A stretch of 64,000 bases of DNA, taken from contig CAJJDO010000063.1 in NCBI GenBank assembly GCA_905183005.1, forward strand, positions 80,098 to 144,097, read 5' to 3'. Position numbers and translations under genes: made by a program. Under the pieces are notes generated by a model. It was not told the DNA's origin. It ran no database searches and saw only the letters and a program-made list of their open reading frames with translations. The stretch is from Paramecium pentaurelia. Its lineage: Eukaryota; Ciliophora; Oligohymenophorea; Peniculida; Parameciidae. Below are positions 12,710 through 24,874 of the stretch, in pieces; position 1 is the first letter of the stretch; each line of letters begins with the position of its first letter.

Positions 12710-13428
12710 TCATTATTTGATTTTATATTCTAACTTTTATTTACATTAATGAAGTTCATTTTCTATTTAATTGTTCTGTTCAAGTAATTAAGTTCTTTCC
12801 AAATTCAATAATTCACATTTTGACTTTTATAAAGAAATTTATTCTAAAATTAATTATTAATTCTCACCTTCTAATTGAGAAAGTCTTAATTCAAACACAT
12901 CTTTAATATCATGCTGAGGCACTGTAATATAATGATTAATTATTTATTTTAAAGGGTTTATTGAGATTTAGAAATCTATCTTTAATTGAAATAGACTTTG
13001 TTTTAATGACATGTTTTCTAATTTAAATTATTGCAATTATTCTAACAATTTGGTATAATTGTTCATTTATAAATATTTATATTGAATATTCTAATATATA
13101 TAAGTTAAAAATATACATCTAATGAATTTACTCTATTTTACTTAAGTATTTTATTTTCCTAAGTTAGATAATCAACTTTATTTGTGAGTTCTATGATTTT
13201 TTATTGTAAATTTTGGATAAGAGATTTATCAGATGACAGGTATGGTACAGATTTTTAGTATTTATCTACTTTTTAATTTTTACAAAATTATGAGAGTATT
13301 AACTAATAAATAGTAGGGGAATGTTCAATATTTTTGCATGATTAAAGTGATGATTATTTTGATGAAGCAGCTAATCATAGAAAATATAAATTACTTGATG
13401 GAATATTAAGTATTCTGTTATTGGACAT
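12710..13428 (-). CDS. Coiled-coil protein, copy B of the duplicated segment
   Basis: Same 214-residue coiled-coil protein as at 11606-12324, with the same three introns. This copy keeps a natural upstream region of 270 bp shared with the divergent gene at 13699, so it is the one to treat as real. No named domain; the HYITVPQHDIKDVFELRLSQ block between two coiled coils would be the part to search with. Confidence 0.7.
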
Positions 13429-13698
13429 AATTATTTATATTGATGTAAAATTAATAATATTTTTTATAATAGATTTGAATATTTGATATAAGTTAAAAAT
13501 GGTATAAAAATTATAGAATCTATATTTAATTATAAAATCACAAAGTTATATTTAAATAACTATTATTATTAGAATTCAATAAAATAATATTGTAAATTAG
13601 TAAAAGGAAATAAAATGGGTTATATATAGATTTATATAATCATAATATATGAAGTTTATTATAATTTTTTATAATTAATTTTAATCAGTTAAGGAAAA

Positions 13699-14516
13699 AT
13701 GAGTTTCTTAGAAAGCTATGACTTTCTACTTACCATTCGGCATTTAGAATTAGGATAAATTGATATTTGGAAATAAAAAGAGAATGGATAATTGGCATAT
13801 TGTAAAATATTACAATCAGATATTTCTAAATAAGAATTGCATGAAAGATCAAATTGGGAACATGAGAATGTAATCGAATTATTAGCTGCTGAATTACACA
13901 AATAAAACAATAATAGCTATATATCAATATATTATGAATTTTATGATTCAACTTTATAAGATTACTTAATTAATCAGGAATTACCTATTGCTGAGACTGA
14001 AATTTGGAATCTATTTTATTAGATTTTATAAGGAGTAATGTTTATTAAATCTAAAAATCAAACTTCAAATTTATGTACTACTTGTATTTTCTATAATAAT
14101 GGATAGATTAAAATAATGGAAGGACAATCTTATAATATGTAATAGTAATTAGGTTTAGTGTTATTTGAATTATGCACAAGAGAATCATAATATTTAATAT
14201 TAGAAGATAATAAAACAATAAATATGAATAATTTGAATTACATGATGAATGAATGTAAGTACAGTAAATTATTAATACAAAAAATATTTGACCTTGTAAA
14301 TTCAAAAGATACAGATTAAATTTAAATAATATATGTAAGAACTCAAAATCTAATTAGAATTAATTGTCTCCATATAAAGATAATATATTATAACTAAAAC
14401 CATTCAATTTTTCGATTACTATTAATACATCACTTACAGATAGAGCAAATAAAGCAATTAGAAATTACAAAGAAGTATTAAAAAGAGTCAATTACATGTA
14501 TCAATTAGCTTTATGA
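13699..14516 (+). CDS. Kinase-fold protein lacking catalytic motifs
   Basis: About 264 residues with one 23-nt intron near the end. The layout is that of a protein kinase: IDIWKQKENGQLAYCKIL (beta strands with the lysine position), WEHENVIELL (helix C to beta 4), YISIYYEFYDSTLQDYL (hinge), EIWNLFYQILQGVMFI (helix E), then LGLVLFELCT. Where HRD should stand there is SNLCTTC, and the DFG position reads MEGQS, so metal and catalytic aspartates are absent. Probably a pseudokinase with a binding or scaffold role. The kinase relation rests on pattern only. Its stop is 23 bp from the convergent gene. Confidence 0.6.
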
Positions 14517-14539
14517 CTATATACGCATATAATACACAT

Positions 14540-15977
14540 TCATTTATACTATTTTGAATCCTCAATATCTTTATCTGTAATAATACCTTTTTCCTATAAT
14601 TTTTGGAATAATAATTCCTTCATTTCCCCATCAATTTCATTCTAATGCCCTATTATATAATTAAATATATGTTCTTAACAATTTTAAGGTAAGTATTCAA
14701 ATACCTAAATAATATAAAATTAGAATACATCAAAAATACAATAAAACATAAAACATGCATCAAACCATTCACATTTATCTGTAATTTCTTAAATTTCCAA
14801 TCCAAATTGATTCCATAATTCTTAAGATTTACAATGCATTTATGCCATCTTTTGATACAAAAATGCTTTATCACCTAAATTAAATTAATCTTTAGTTTTC
14901 AAGAATTCTTTAATAATAAATTCTAATATTTCTTAATCTGGTTATTTCATTTATTTAATAGCAATAATTAATTATAAAATATCATCTGATTAAATCTAAT
15001 TCTTTGATTTATCTAATTATTATTTAAAGAAAATTAAGAATTCTTCATTAATTATTTCTTATTTTAATAAAAATTTAGATATTATTATTAGATTAGATAT
15101 TTCTATAAATATACTTTATGCTTTTATTGATATATACTTTGAAAGATCAGTATTTTAACATCCACCTAAATGTAATCCTAATGCTAATAATTTGAGGTCT
15201 TATTATGTGAAATTAATAAATTATGAATCTTTTTTATCTTTATTCATAATTTCTATATAATCTTAATCAATTTTTTTTAAATGTCTAGTTATTGATTAAA
15301 AGAATTCTGTTGATTCAATTTTATATTATTTAACTATAAGACCATAAACATATATAGAATAAGCAAGAGTTGATGAATCAAGATCTGGAATTTCAAGTAT
15401 TGTAAATATCATTTTGATTATATTTTCTAATTATTATTCTTCAAGTGGATTTTCAATCAATAATGCTAAAATTTTTAAACTCTAATTGAAATCAGATTAT
15501 CTATTAATAATAATAATATTAAAATTATACTCTGAATATAAGAGATGTTTATTTTATTCATATAATTTATCAGTAAGTTTATTATCAACTGTAATAATCT
15601 CATTTGCTAATATTAAAAAATATTCTAATTAATGAATGTTGAAATTTTCAATAAAAGGTACTAATTATTCTAAAGTTGTGACCATATTTTCTTCTACAAA
15701 TATCTAATTATGATATACAATTAATTTCAGTTAATTCTTCTTTTCTTAAGACAATCAACTTTTAGAATAAATCTATCATATACTAAGGTTGAATATCTAT
15801 AGTTTTATTTTCTTTTTTGCTTTAATCTTAATTATTATTATTATTATTATTATGAATGAACTCTTATGAATAATGATATCTAATTATTCTAGAAGGCATT
15901 AATTTAAAAAGGGATTAATTTGATCTGAATAGTTATGTAGTTCTTTAAGCTATGAATCTAAGAGGAAAACTTCTCAT
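14540..15977 (-). CDS. Large helical protein with mitochondrial-type leader
   Basis: About 470 residues, one 25-nt intron. The N-terminus (MRSFPLRFIAQRTTQL, then RSNQSLFKLMPSRIIRY) is rich in Arg, Ser and hydrophobics with no acids, as in a mitochondrial presequence. An Asn run written AAT follows, then an all-helical region of short repeats (for example LLALGLHLGGCQNTDLSK) reminiscent of helical-repeat organelle RNA-binding proteins. No named family is certain. An internal ATG at 15899 is an alternative start but would lose the leader. Confidence 0.6.
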
Positions 15978-16009
15978 TAATTTAATTAAAATACTATCCA
16001 CACTTAAAA

Positions 16010-16313
16010 TCAATGAATAATTTTGTATATTTCACTATGACTATAATAATCAATCAATTCAATTAGTTTGAGTTTGTCCTACGTACTGGGACCTCTTCCA
16101 ATCTATACTATTCATAGACAGTATTTACAATAAGTCATCATCATCATTCTATTCCTCTATTTAAAAGAATGCTGTATGTAATTATGATAAATTATAGATC
16201 AACAATTTGTGATTATTCAAAATTGTTGTCATTGGTAGAAATGTCAATTATTTTGAAATTTGTTTCATCATTATTGGTTGTCTTATGAAATTGGATGCTA
16301 ATCTTAGAAACAT
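16010..16313 (-). CDS. Small protein with mitochondrial-type leader
   Basis: About 89 residues if a 34-nt intron is removed. Starts MFLRLASNFIRQPIMMKQ, an Arg-containing acid-free leader, and continues with an acidic patch (EEQNDDDDLL) and a helical tail ending SHSEIYKIIH. Only 32 bp separate it from the next start on the same strand, whose product also has such a leader. It could be a separate small mitochondrial protein or a mis-split 5' part of that gene. No homology recognised. Confidence 0.4.
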
Positions 16314-16570
16314 AATTAATATTAATGGATTAATTTCTTAAGTAATTTTAATAATATTGTATATATAAAGACAATATTTAATAGATATATATATATAATG
16401 ACATTATCATAATTATAAAATCTATATGATTTATATTCATAAAACACTCCTATAAAATAGAATTATTATAAGTTGTAAAAATAATAAGATTTTTTATTTA
16501 TTATTTCATTTAAATCTAAAATAAATAAAAAAATTGATATTTAAGCCATTGAAATTGTCTATACATAATT

Positions 16571-19486
16571 TCATGTAAAATTGATTTCAGGAACAATAAT
16601 TTCTTTACTCAAGATTTTAATAGTCAAATTCTCTTTACATAAAAATTCTAAAGGAAATTCAACAGCATGGCCTACAATTTATGATGATAATTAATCATAT
16701 TTGGAAAGATCTCCTGAAGATTTAAACTAAAAATTAAATAATCTATTTTTACTGTTTAATAGTCATTCAATGTTTTAACATTATCATCAGGATAACATGC
16801 AAATACTTATCTATATATCATAGTATTTCTTCTAGTATTGAATCTAATTTTTTCTTATAATTATTAACTTAATGGATCTATAACTTCATCATATTTTAAT
16901 CCAAAATGTTCCATATAGAGAGAAGTTCTTAATTCTTAAGCAAAAATTGATCTTCCTACTCTCTCACCACCCATGATAGATTCCTTTTTTTTATTATCAT
17001 AAATAACAATAGCTATTTCTGAATCTCTATTTCCAACTAAACTTCGATCATTAATATTTGCAGAACCTATAAGAGCATATTCATCATCAATAATCATAAG
17101 TTTAGAATGAATATATATTTATTCAGTTTTTGGAACATCTAATATTTTAGTATGTTATCTTAATGAATAAAATTCAATATATTAACTAGGATCTGATATA
17201 TTAGAATCTTTTAAAAGTGTTTCAATTATAGAATTCCCTCCTCTACTAATTGTTAAATATTCCCAATGTAATTAGACTTTTAATACTGCAGAATCTTTAT
17301 CTATTTCTCCAGCAAAACCAGGTAATAATGGTAAAAATACTATTACTTTAAATTTCTCTTTTCTTAATGCTGCTTTTTTAATTCTTTAAACTAAAGCTAA
17401 AGCAACCTTATTTTCTATTATAGGATTATTGTTAACAGCACTAATAAAAAATTGATTTTCAATATAAATAAAATTTTGTGCTTCTGATATTAAATGAGTA
17501 TAAGCAATTTGAATAGAGAATTCAGTATTTGCAGATGAACAACCTATTGACCAATTTGATGCTGATCTCAATATCTATGTTTAACATTCTCCCTTTTCAT
17601 ATGCCATCTATAATTTAGGTTATATCATAATGCTTGATCTAAATTATTTATTTTTTGGCACTATATTCTCTTCAAATTCCTCTTCTTCTTCTTAATTTTA
17701 TCCATGAATCTTCTCAAGTATTTCTATAAAATCTTTATTACATTATTATTTATTAGGGAAAATAGCTGATAATCTTTATTTTGGATTATAAGCTTATGTA
17801 TTTTATTTTGATTAATCTTCTTTAGATTCTTCATTAGGATATTAACTTTAATATTCTTCCTTTATTTAATTCTTATACTTTTAGAATATAGTATCTTAAG
17901 AATTTTATTGATAAACATCCTATATTTTATAATAATTAGTTGGATTTTTAGCATTACCTTATAATTAATGTTATTTTCTCTTCGGAAAATTTTAACTAAT
18001 CATAACATGATTCCAATATTATTCAAAATGTCTAACTAAATCACTAACTGATTATCCACTTACTTTAATTGCAATATCATGCCATGGCATTCTTGGATCA
18101 CTCCTATTAATTTAACTCTCTCCACTTTTATGAACATTCTCAAAATCTTTCATTCTATTATTAGCATAATCAATTCCTGGCCAAAATTATCTTCTTACAT
18201 CTAAATCACTTAATAAATGTTATTAAGTATCCATTCTACCAAAACATAAATCAAGTCCTCCCATAAATCCAACAGTTCCATCTACAACAACAATCTTTTC
18301 ATGATGACTCCATAATTATGGAATTGGTGATGGATGTCTTAAGACCATAATATTAGGAGACAATCTTTCTAAAAAATTTTTAGTGTGATATGAATCATGC
18401 TTTAATGCTATAGTTGGTTCTAAATACATTAAAATATATATAGACACTCCTCTATTTGCTAATTTCTAAAGTATCCTATCCAATCTAGAATCCTAATTTA
18501 TTTAATCATTTTAATCTATAGCTATAGGTCTCTTTAAATAGAGATCTGGACTCATCCACCAATCAGTAATATATATATATTATTTGGCATTCAATAAGGC
18601 ATCCATTACATCACTAAAATACCCTTCTCCATCTATGTACCATTTACAATGACTCTCTTTTATTGGAGCAAATGATAAGAATCTATGAATTTATCTATAA
18701 GGACACTCTTTTTCTGCTTGATTTAATGCAGTTAAGAATTCTGTAAAAGTAAAATAATCAGGAGCAACAAGCAATAAATGTCTTGTTGCAAACTCTAATT
18801 TAATACCTCTATCATAACCAGTCCCTGCCTTACCATATTTCATTCTAAAATTATAATCAAATACTAATTATTCTCTCATTTATGCTCTTTATCCAAATGG
18901 ACCTTTACAATACATCACTCCATTATTTGATATATAGAAATATCTAATTTATATATTGAAATATATACCTTTTTGACCATCTTCCCCATAAAGTTCCACA
19001 TCTAGTACATCTACTTTCAGAAAATCTACCACCTGCTCTTTTTTTTAATGTACATTCCTTATACTTTCTAAAATCACCATATTCTACTTCAGAAATCTCA
19101 AAAAACTTTAAAACATCTTAAGTTAATGCATTTAAATCTTCATTCTATAGAAATTATTTCAAAAAGTTGAACAATATTTATTATTTTTCTCTAGGTTAAT
19201 CTTCCATACTTTCTTTTGTTACTTCTTTTTTTTTGAAAACAAATAGTGGATCTGGATTAGTTGCTGATTCTAATTATTAGAAATCTTTAACTCTTCTTCT
19301 GATTATATATGATTAATTTAATATTCTAACTCTGAATTTATAGATATTATGTGCACCAATATCCTCAATTCGAATTTCATCTTATAATTTCAATTCTCTC
19401 AGATATTCAAATGTTTTAATAAATCCACATGATTCAATTTTTAATCCATTCAATTACAATTTCTCAGATAGCAATTACTAATTCAT
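16571..19486 (-). CDS. Phospholipase D with PX-PH region (PLD1/2, plant zeta type)
   Basis: About 954 residues. It hydrolyses phosphatidylcholine to phosphatidic acid and choline. Order: a PX-like start (YKFRVRILNQSYIIRRRVKDF), a PH-like region (CTRCGTLWGRWSKRYIFY), the first HKD motif (HHEKIVVVDGTVGFMGG), an acidic Gln-rich insert, the second HKD motif (IHSKLMIIDDEYALIGSANI) and the conserved C-terminus (GHAVEFPLEFLCKEN), ending in Thr as in other eukaryotic PLDs. Both catalytic His-Lys-Asp sets are present. Introns of 25 and 26 nt. The nine-base T run near 19230 is in frame as written. Start at 19486 is the first ATG in frame. Confidence 0.93.
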
Positions 19487-19912
19487 TTGATTTATATTAA
19501 TTCTTACAAAACTAATTATAAATAAATTTATTAGTCTTTTCAAACATGATATAAAAAGTCATTATATTAATCTATTCATTAAGACTATTATATTTTCCTT
19601 CAATTCTATTGTAATTTTTATTATTACATTAATAGTATTAAATAAAACGTTTACTTTTTTATTTTTTGCATAATTTTCTATACTTATTTCTAATTTCTAA
19701 CAAATATTCATAAATTAATCCTCTATTACTTCTATTTTGATTCTAAAAAATATTTTGAAACATGATTTACATTAACTGAAGCTAAATTTATAATGATTAT
19801 TATTATTAATAGGAACTTTTATTGGAAATACAAAATGATTTAATCTATTCCTCTTACTCTTGATTAAATTTATGGTGTTAATTTTAAAAGAATACCAATT
19901 CTTTTAGGGGAA
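19487..19912. other. Divergent intergenic region
   Basis: About 425 bp between PLD and the small + strand gene; nothing coding seen. Confidence 0.4.
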
Positions 19913-20251
19913 ATGGAAGGAACTAATCCATTACCAATTAATGAGACAGATGAAGATTTGTATTCAGAATAAAATTCACGTGAATAATAAAAAAGATCAT
20001 TACCACCATTATAGAAAGTGGATATAAGAATTATGGCAGACAAATAGAAGAGGAGACAAAACGTTCACAAATCTCCTATAGTTTCTTCTTAATTAGAATA
20101 ACATATAGGGTTTAGAAATTCATTTTATAGGAATAACAAAATCAATTTGGCATCCAGATAGAAAATAGAAGAAATTAAGAATAGAGAATTAGGTTTATAT
20201 ACAAAATATGCTCAACGATTCAATGTACCAAAATCTTAAATATGGAATTGA
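19913..20251 (+). CDS. Small basic protein, unrecognised
   Basis: 112 residues, no intron. Acidic start (MEGTNPLPINETDEDLYSE), then basic and Gln-rich (ADKQKRRQNVHKSP), ending in a helical charged stretch (SRQKIEEIKNRELGLY). Looks like a real but disordered short protein. No family recognised. The frame could continue through an undetected 3' intron. Confidence 0.5.
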
Positions 20252-20822
20252 TTATAATTCTCGTAATTAGTTGAGATTTTTAATAATATTAATACACTTG
20301 ATAATTTAAAGAGTTGTTAAAATATTAAACCATATTGTTCTATTTGAAATAATATTTATCAGAATCCTGAAAATATGAATAATTCTATTAATGTAAAACT
20401 AATTATTCTTTTAAACATTAATGAATTCAATATTTAAATTCAAAATCTTATAATATAAAAATATATTAATGGATAATATTAATAATTAAATATCCAAGAA
20501 GTAAGTATATAAGATATTTAGCATATTAATCCATAGAATATGATTGAGCACATTTATAAACCAATAAATAAATATTATATAATATTGAGATAGATATTTA
20601 ATGCGATCATCATTTGAATAGTAAAGAAAGAGACAGATAAATTTATCATAAAGAAATTTTAAAGATTAATTTATTTATATATAATTAAATCTTTGAAAAG
20701 AATATTGGAAATATTAAAGAACATATTAAGAAAATGATCTTATTTATAAATAATTTAGTTAATTATTATATTATTTAGTTATAAATTTAGGAATATGTAT
20801 AATAATTAAAATAGAAATATTA
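20252..20822. other. AT-rich gap before the cyclase gene
   Basis: About 570 bp. A + strand frame from the ATG near 20371 is open for about 80 codons but is Ile/Asn/Gln-only, as expected by chance in AT-rich DNA with one stop codon. No gene claimed. Confidence 0.4.
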
Positions 20823-23565
20823 ATGAGTGAAGCACAAGTAAATCCAGAAGTAGATAACTAATCTGTTGTTTCAGATGATAGTAACAATGAAGATGTCGAT
20901 GTATTTGGTCAAAATGAAGAAATGTAATTAATATTATGAATTCAGTGATAAGTTTCCTCTTTTAACGAGTATTATAGATAGTAGTTGGTTTTAAATATTA
21001 GTAAATCTATTAACTATTTATGCTCTATTTGGTGATGACATAAGAATTATTGCTTTTGATAAAAGAGCTGATGATGGATTTGATGTAATCACTATAATAT
21101 GCATGGTAAAATCACCAAATATAGTAGATAATATTTTCTATTGAAATTATCATTGCAAGCATAGTAAGAGCAGACTATTTTAATTCATTCTTTTTCTGGT
21201 TGGATATTATATCAACAGTTTCTTAAATTTTGGATATAACCTAATTCAATATTGCAGTTGGTTTACAGTAATTCATTTCAATATATTTTAGAGGTTCTGT
21301 TGCTGCTAAATCTGCTTCTTAATTATCCTAAGCCAATAAAGCATCTAAAACTAGTTCAAAAGCAATTCGAGTTGTTCGTCTTGTTAGATTAATTAGAATA
21401 GTTAAGTTGTATAAGGCAGCAAGTTATTCATAAGAATAAGCATTTAAAAGATAGCCACTTAGAACATCGACCGTTAAAAAAAGCAAAGCAACTGTTTATC
21501 CTTCTGTCTATGAAAATATTAATAATGTGCCTATTGAATAAGAGAATCTAAATAAAAAAGACAATAATACAGAATAAAGGGGTAGTATTCAGAGTCATAA
21601 ATTAGAAGGAGATGTTAATGCGAATAGTTAAGAAAATCGAGAAAATTAAAATATGGTTGCAAAATAACAATAAATTGACAATTCGATTCCAAAGGTCTAA
21701 GAAATCCGTAGATTATCTATGAAAGAACCATCATAAGTTAAAGTGAAAGAACAAAAAGAGTCAAGAGTTAGTAAAAGATTATCAGATTCTACAACAAAGA
21801 AGGTCATAATTCTTGTTATTTTATTACTTTTAATAATGCCTTTATTTAGTTCTGATTATTATTTTGAACCTTCTTATAGTTTAGCTTATGCAGCTGAATA
21901 TTTTAGAGTAGTAGCTGAAATTCCAAATACAAAATTAAGTGAAATTAATGAAACAATTAATTTTGTGATTGATTAACATAAATCATTTGATACACCTGTA
22001 GGATATATTACTAATCCATTTATTGAAATAGAGAATTATGAAACGTCTTCATATTAATATTTAAGAGAAAGTTCAAAAAGCTATTATTTTGAATTAGTTG
22101 ATCCTGTATTAGTAGGATTAGATTATATTGGTGATCCTGTCATTCTTTTTGTATCAGATAATTCAGATGTTGAATCTAAGAATTCAATTATTAATATTGT
22201 TAATACTTTATTTGTTAGTGCTGTATTATTATTTGGAGCAATAGCATTTTCAAATGATGCTAATAATGTTGCATTAAAACCAATAGATAGAATGATAGTG
22301 AAAGTCAATTTAATAGCTAAGAATCCTTAATTAGCAAAAGAGATGAAATTAGAATCTGAGGGAACTTAAAAGGAAACTACTTAAATAGAAAATGCTATTA
22401 TTAAAATAGGTGCCTTATTAGCATTAGGATTTGGTGATGCAGGATCTGCTATTATAGGAACTAATATGGCATCTTCAGGTGATGTGGATCCTATGTTACC
22501 AGGTAAACGTAAATGGGCTATTTATGGATTTTGTGATATCCGTAATTTTACTGATGCTACTGAAGTCTTGTAAAAGGATGTGATGTTATTTGTTAATAAT
22601 ATAGCTGAAATTGTACATTCAATGGTGGATCGTTATCAAGGATCAGCTAATAAAAACATTGGAGATGCATTCTTATTAGTTTGGAAAATCAATGATTCTC
22701 AATGGTATGAAGATGGAAATGAAATCAAATGGTATAAAAATTTTAATCCTATTTAAAGGTCCAATTTAGTATTCATAAATTAATTAGCAGATTGTGCTCT
22801 AATTGCATTCATGAAAATATATGCAAAGATTAATAGAGAACCTAAAATATTAGAATATAGAAATGATGAAAGATTAAGTTAACGATTACCAGGATATAAA
22901 GTAAAAATGGGATTTGGATTACATATAGGATGGGGTATAGAAGGTGCTATAGGATCAGAATTCAAAATTGATGCATCATATTTAAGTCCAAATGTTAATA
23001 TGGCTTCTCGTTTAGAAGCTGCAACTAAATAATATGGTGTAGCTGTCTTAATCTCAAGTGAATTACATCAATATTTCTCTAATGAAATTAAGAAATATAC
23101 TAGATAGATTGATAAAGTTACAGTTAAGGGAAGTCTTAAACCTGTTGGATTATACACAATAGAGATGGAGGCTGATGATTTACCTCCTAGTAAATAGGAT
23201 TATCCTTAAGAGGAAAAGTAATAAGTGATGTATGAGAAAAAACAAATCTTTCTTTAGTAATTAGAATCTGGTGATTTTAATGGAGAATTGTATATGAAAA
23301 GAAATAAAGATCTCGCACTTATAACAAAGAATTTCAATCAAGAATTCTTGGTAATTATATTAATTAAATATTATAGTATTAATTTGGTTAAGGATTTCAA
23401 GGTTACCTATTGGGAAATTGGAAAGAAGCCCATATGTGGTTAGAAAAAGCAAAATAAATAAGACCTAATGATGGTCCAATCAGTACTCTATTTAATGTAA
23501 TGGGGGAAACTAATTTCAAAGCTCCTTCAGATTGGAAGGGATATAGAGAATTAACAGAAAAATGA
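20823..23565 (+). CDS. Voltage-sensor-domain nucleotidyl (adenylate/guanylate) cyclase
   Basis: About 890 residues, three introns (22, 22 and 26 nt). Residues 40-220 hold four hydrophobic spans; the fourth (IRVVRLVRLIRIVKLY) has an arginine every third position, the S4 voltage-sensor signature. No pore loop is seen. A polar linker of about 130 residues leads to a span (IILVILLLLIMPLF), about 140 residues probably outside the cell, another span (LFVSAVLLFGAIAF), then a class III cyclase domain: CDIRNFTDATEV and NKNIGDAFLLVW carry the two metal aspartates, and NVNMASRLEAA the transition-state Asn and Arg. Inference: membrane voltage controls cAMP or cGMP production, as proposed for ciliate channel-cyclases. 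Substrate cannot be told. Confidence 0.85.
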
Positions 23566-23643
23566 ATTTATTAAGTCTATTATGTTTTGCAATTCTTTTG
23601 TTTTTTAAATAGTATTCTTAAAATTATATATGGTTAATCATTA

Positions 23644-24078
23644 ATGAAAGTTCAAAAATCAAAGTTTCAATAAAAATATCTTGAATATATTATAACTCTA
23701 TAAATTACAAATCCAATTTAATCTGATTAAGATCTGATTTAAATATAAATTTCAATTAATATTAAGACTTAAATTTAATACAATTAGATTTCTTATGGAG
23801 AGACTCTTATAGAATGTTGAAAACAATAATAATCTTCTCATATAGATTAGAAGTTTGAAGGATTAAGATAGTATTTACACTCTTTAAAGGTAATTTTTTA
23901 TAATTGAATGAATTAGGAAGGGGAATTGCAAGTTTTAAGAATTTTTGTTTTGAATTTATCTTTGATAATATAATAATTTAATTTCTTTTCATAAGTATGT
24001 CTTCTTGATCAGTGTATAATAAAGCAGGAGGCTAATTGTTTAAATGACAATGCTAAGGCAAAATAATTCAATATTTGA
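23644..24078 (+). CDS. Hypothetical small protein
   Basis: About 125 residues if introns of 30 and 27 nt are removed. Starts MKVQKSKFQQKYLEYI, then Ile/Gln-rich strands, then KFEGLRQYLHSLKEGEL and a hydrophobic end. The join of three frames by splice-like sequences supports it, but the composition is close to background. No homology recognised. Confidence 0.35.
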
Positions 24079-24511
24079 GAAATTAATTAGCTAAATTATT
24101 TATTTTTACTGGTTGAAACTAATAAAAACAAGAATTCATAATAATCTGATTTATTTGAATATTTGCAAAAAATGAAAAAAATATTTGAATTTCCAATTTT
24201 ACTCCTTCTTTTCAGAAAAATTATAAAATAAGTTATGATAATAAATTAATGAAAGGAACAAATTAAATATTTAATAAATAAATATGAGTATTTTGGAGAT
24301 TATTTGTATCTGACATTTTGAAAAATTATAAAAATATATACATTATCAAAATAAGTTTTATAACTTGACATAGTTGATAAATACAATAGTAAAAAAATAG
24401 ATATAAAAGTATTATACTATTTAAATATATTTTCATAGAACACTATGTCCATTTATCCTTTTTAAGGATTAACTACGATCATATATTAGTGAATCAATAA
24501 ATTCAATATGA

Positions 24512-24793
24512 TATCTAGAGGAATTTAAGGATTTAATTGAGAAAGTTGTAAAGAATTAATTGTTGGATGGTAAGAAGAATAAAGAATATATCTCAAAAGA
24601 TGTTTAATATTTATTATTGGAGGAATAGAGTGATAGAATAGATATTGTAAAGTAGGAGGAATAACACATAAATTTATGCATATGGTTTAGATGGAGAGAT
24701 GGATTAATGATTGTAGAAATTTTAAAGGTGTAAAATAAGATAAAGAAAAGATATGCATTTGTTTACTAAGTGTTAAATTGGAATATTAATTGA
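24512..24793 (+). CDS. Hypothetical charged helical protein, 5' end unresolved
   Basis: An open frame of 93 codons with clear protein-like sequence (LEEFKDLIEKVVKNQLLDG, then HINLCIWFRWRDGLMIVEIL). A TGA at 24509-24511 precedes it, and the nearest ATG (24445, MSIYPFQGLTTII) is in another frame with no splice pair that joins them. Either an unrecognised intron, a base error, or a gene that has lost its start. Function unknown. Confidence 0.4.
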
Positions 24794-24874
24794 TGTTAAG
24801 AATTTATGAGATATATATTTTGTCCATTATGATTAATTTTTTGATTATTAAATTATTATATATAAAAAAGACAT

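Larger units (their letters stand above)
11254..13460. repeat. Perfect 1103-bp tandem duplication around a single N
   Basis: Bases 11254-12356 recur at 12358-13460, offset 1104, with no difference seen in a line-by-line reading. The only ambiguous base in the window, an N at 12357, sits exactly at the junction, and the sequence before copy A (ataatatt) would continue across it if the N were t. This is the signature of two contigs whose overlapping ends were joined without being merged, though a recent tandem duplication would look the same. Each copy carries one complete coiled-coil gene. Confidence 0.9.

Noticed and set aside
19215..19245. Possible frameshift in phospholipase D at a T run
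   Set aside because: Counting the run as nine bases keeps the frame, so no lesion.
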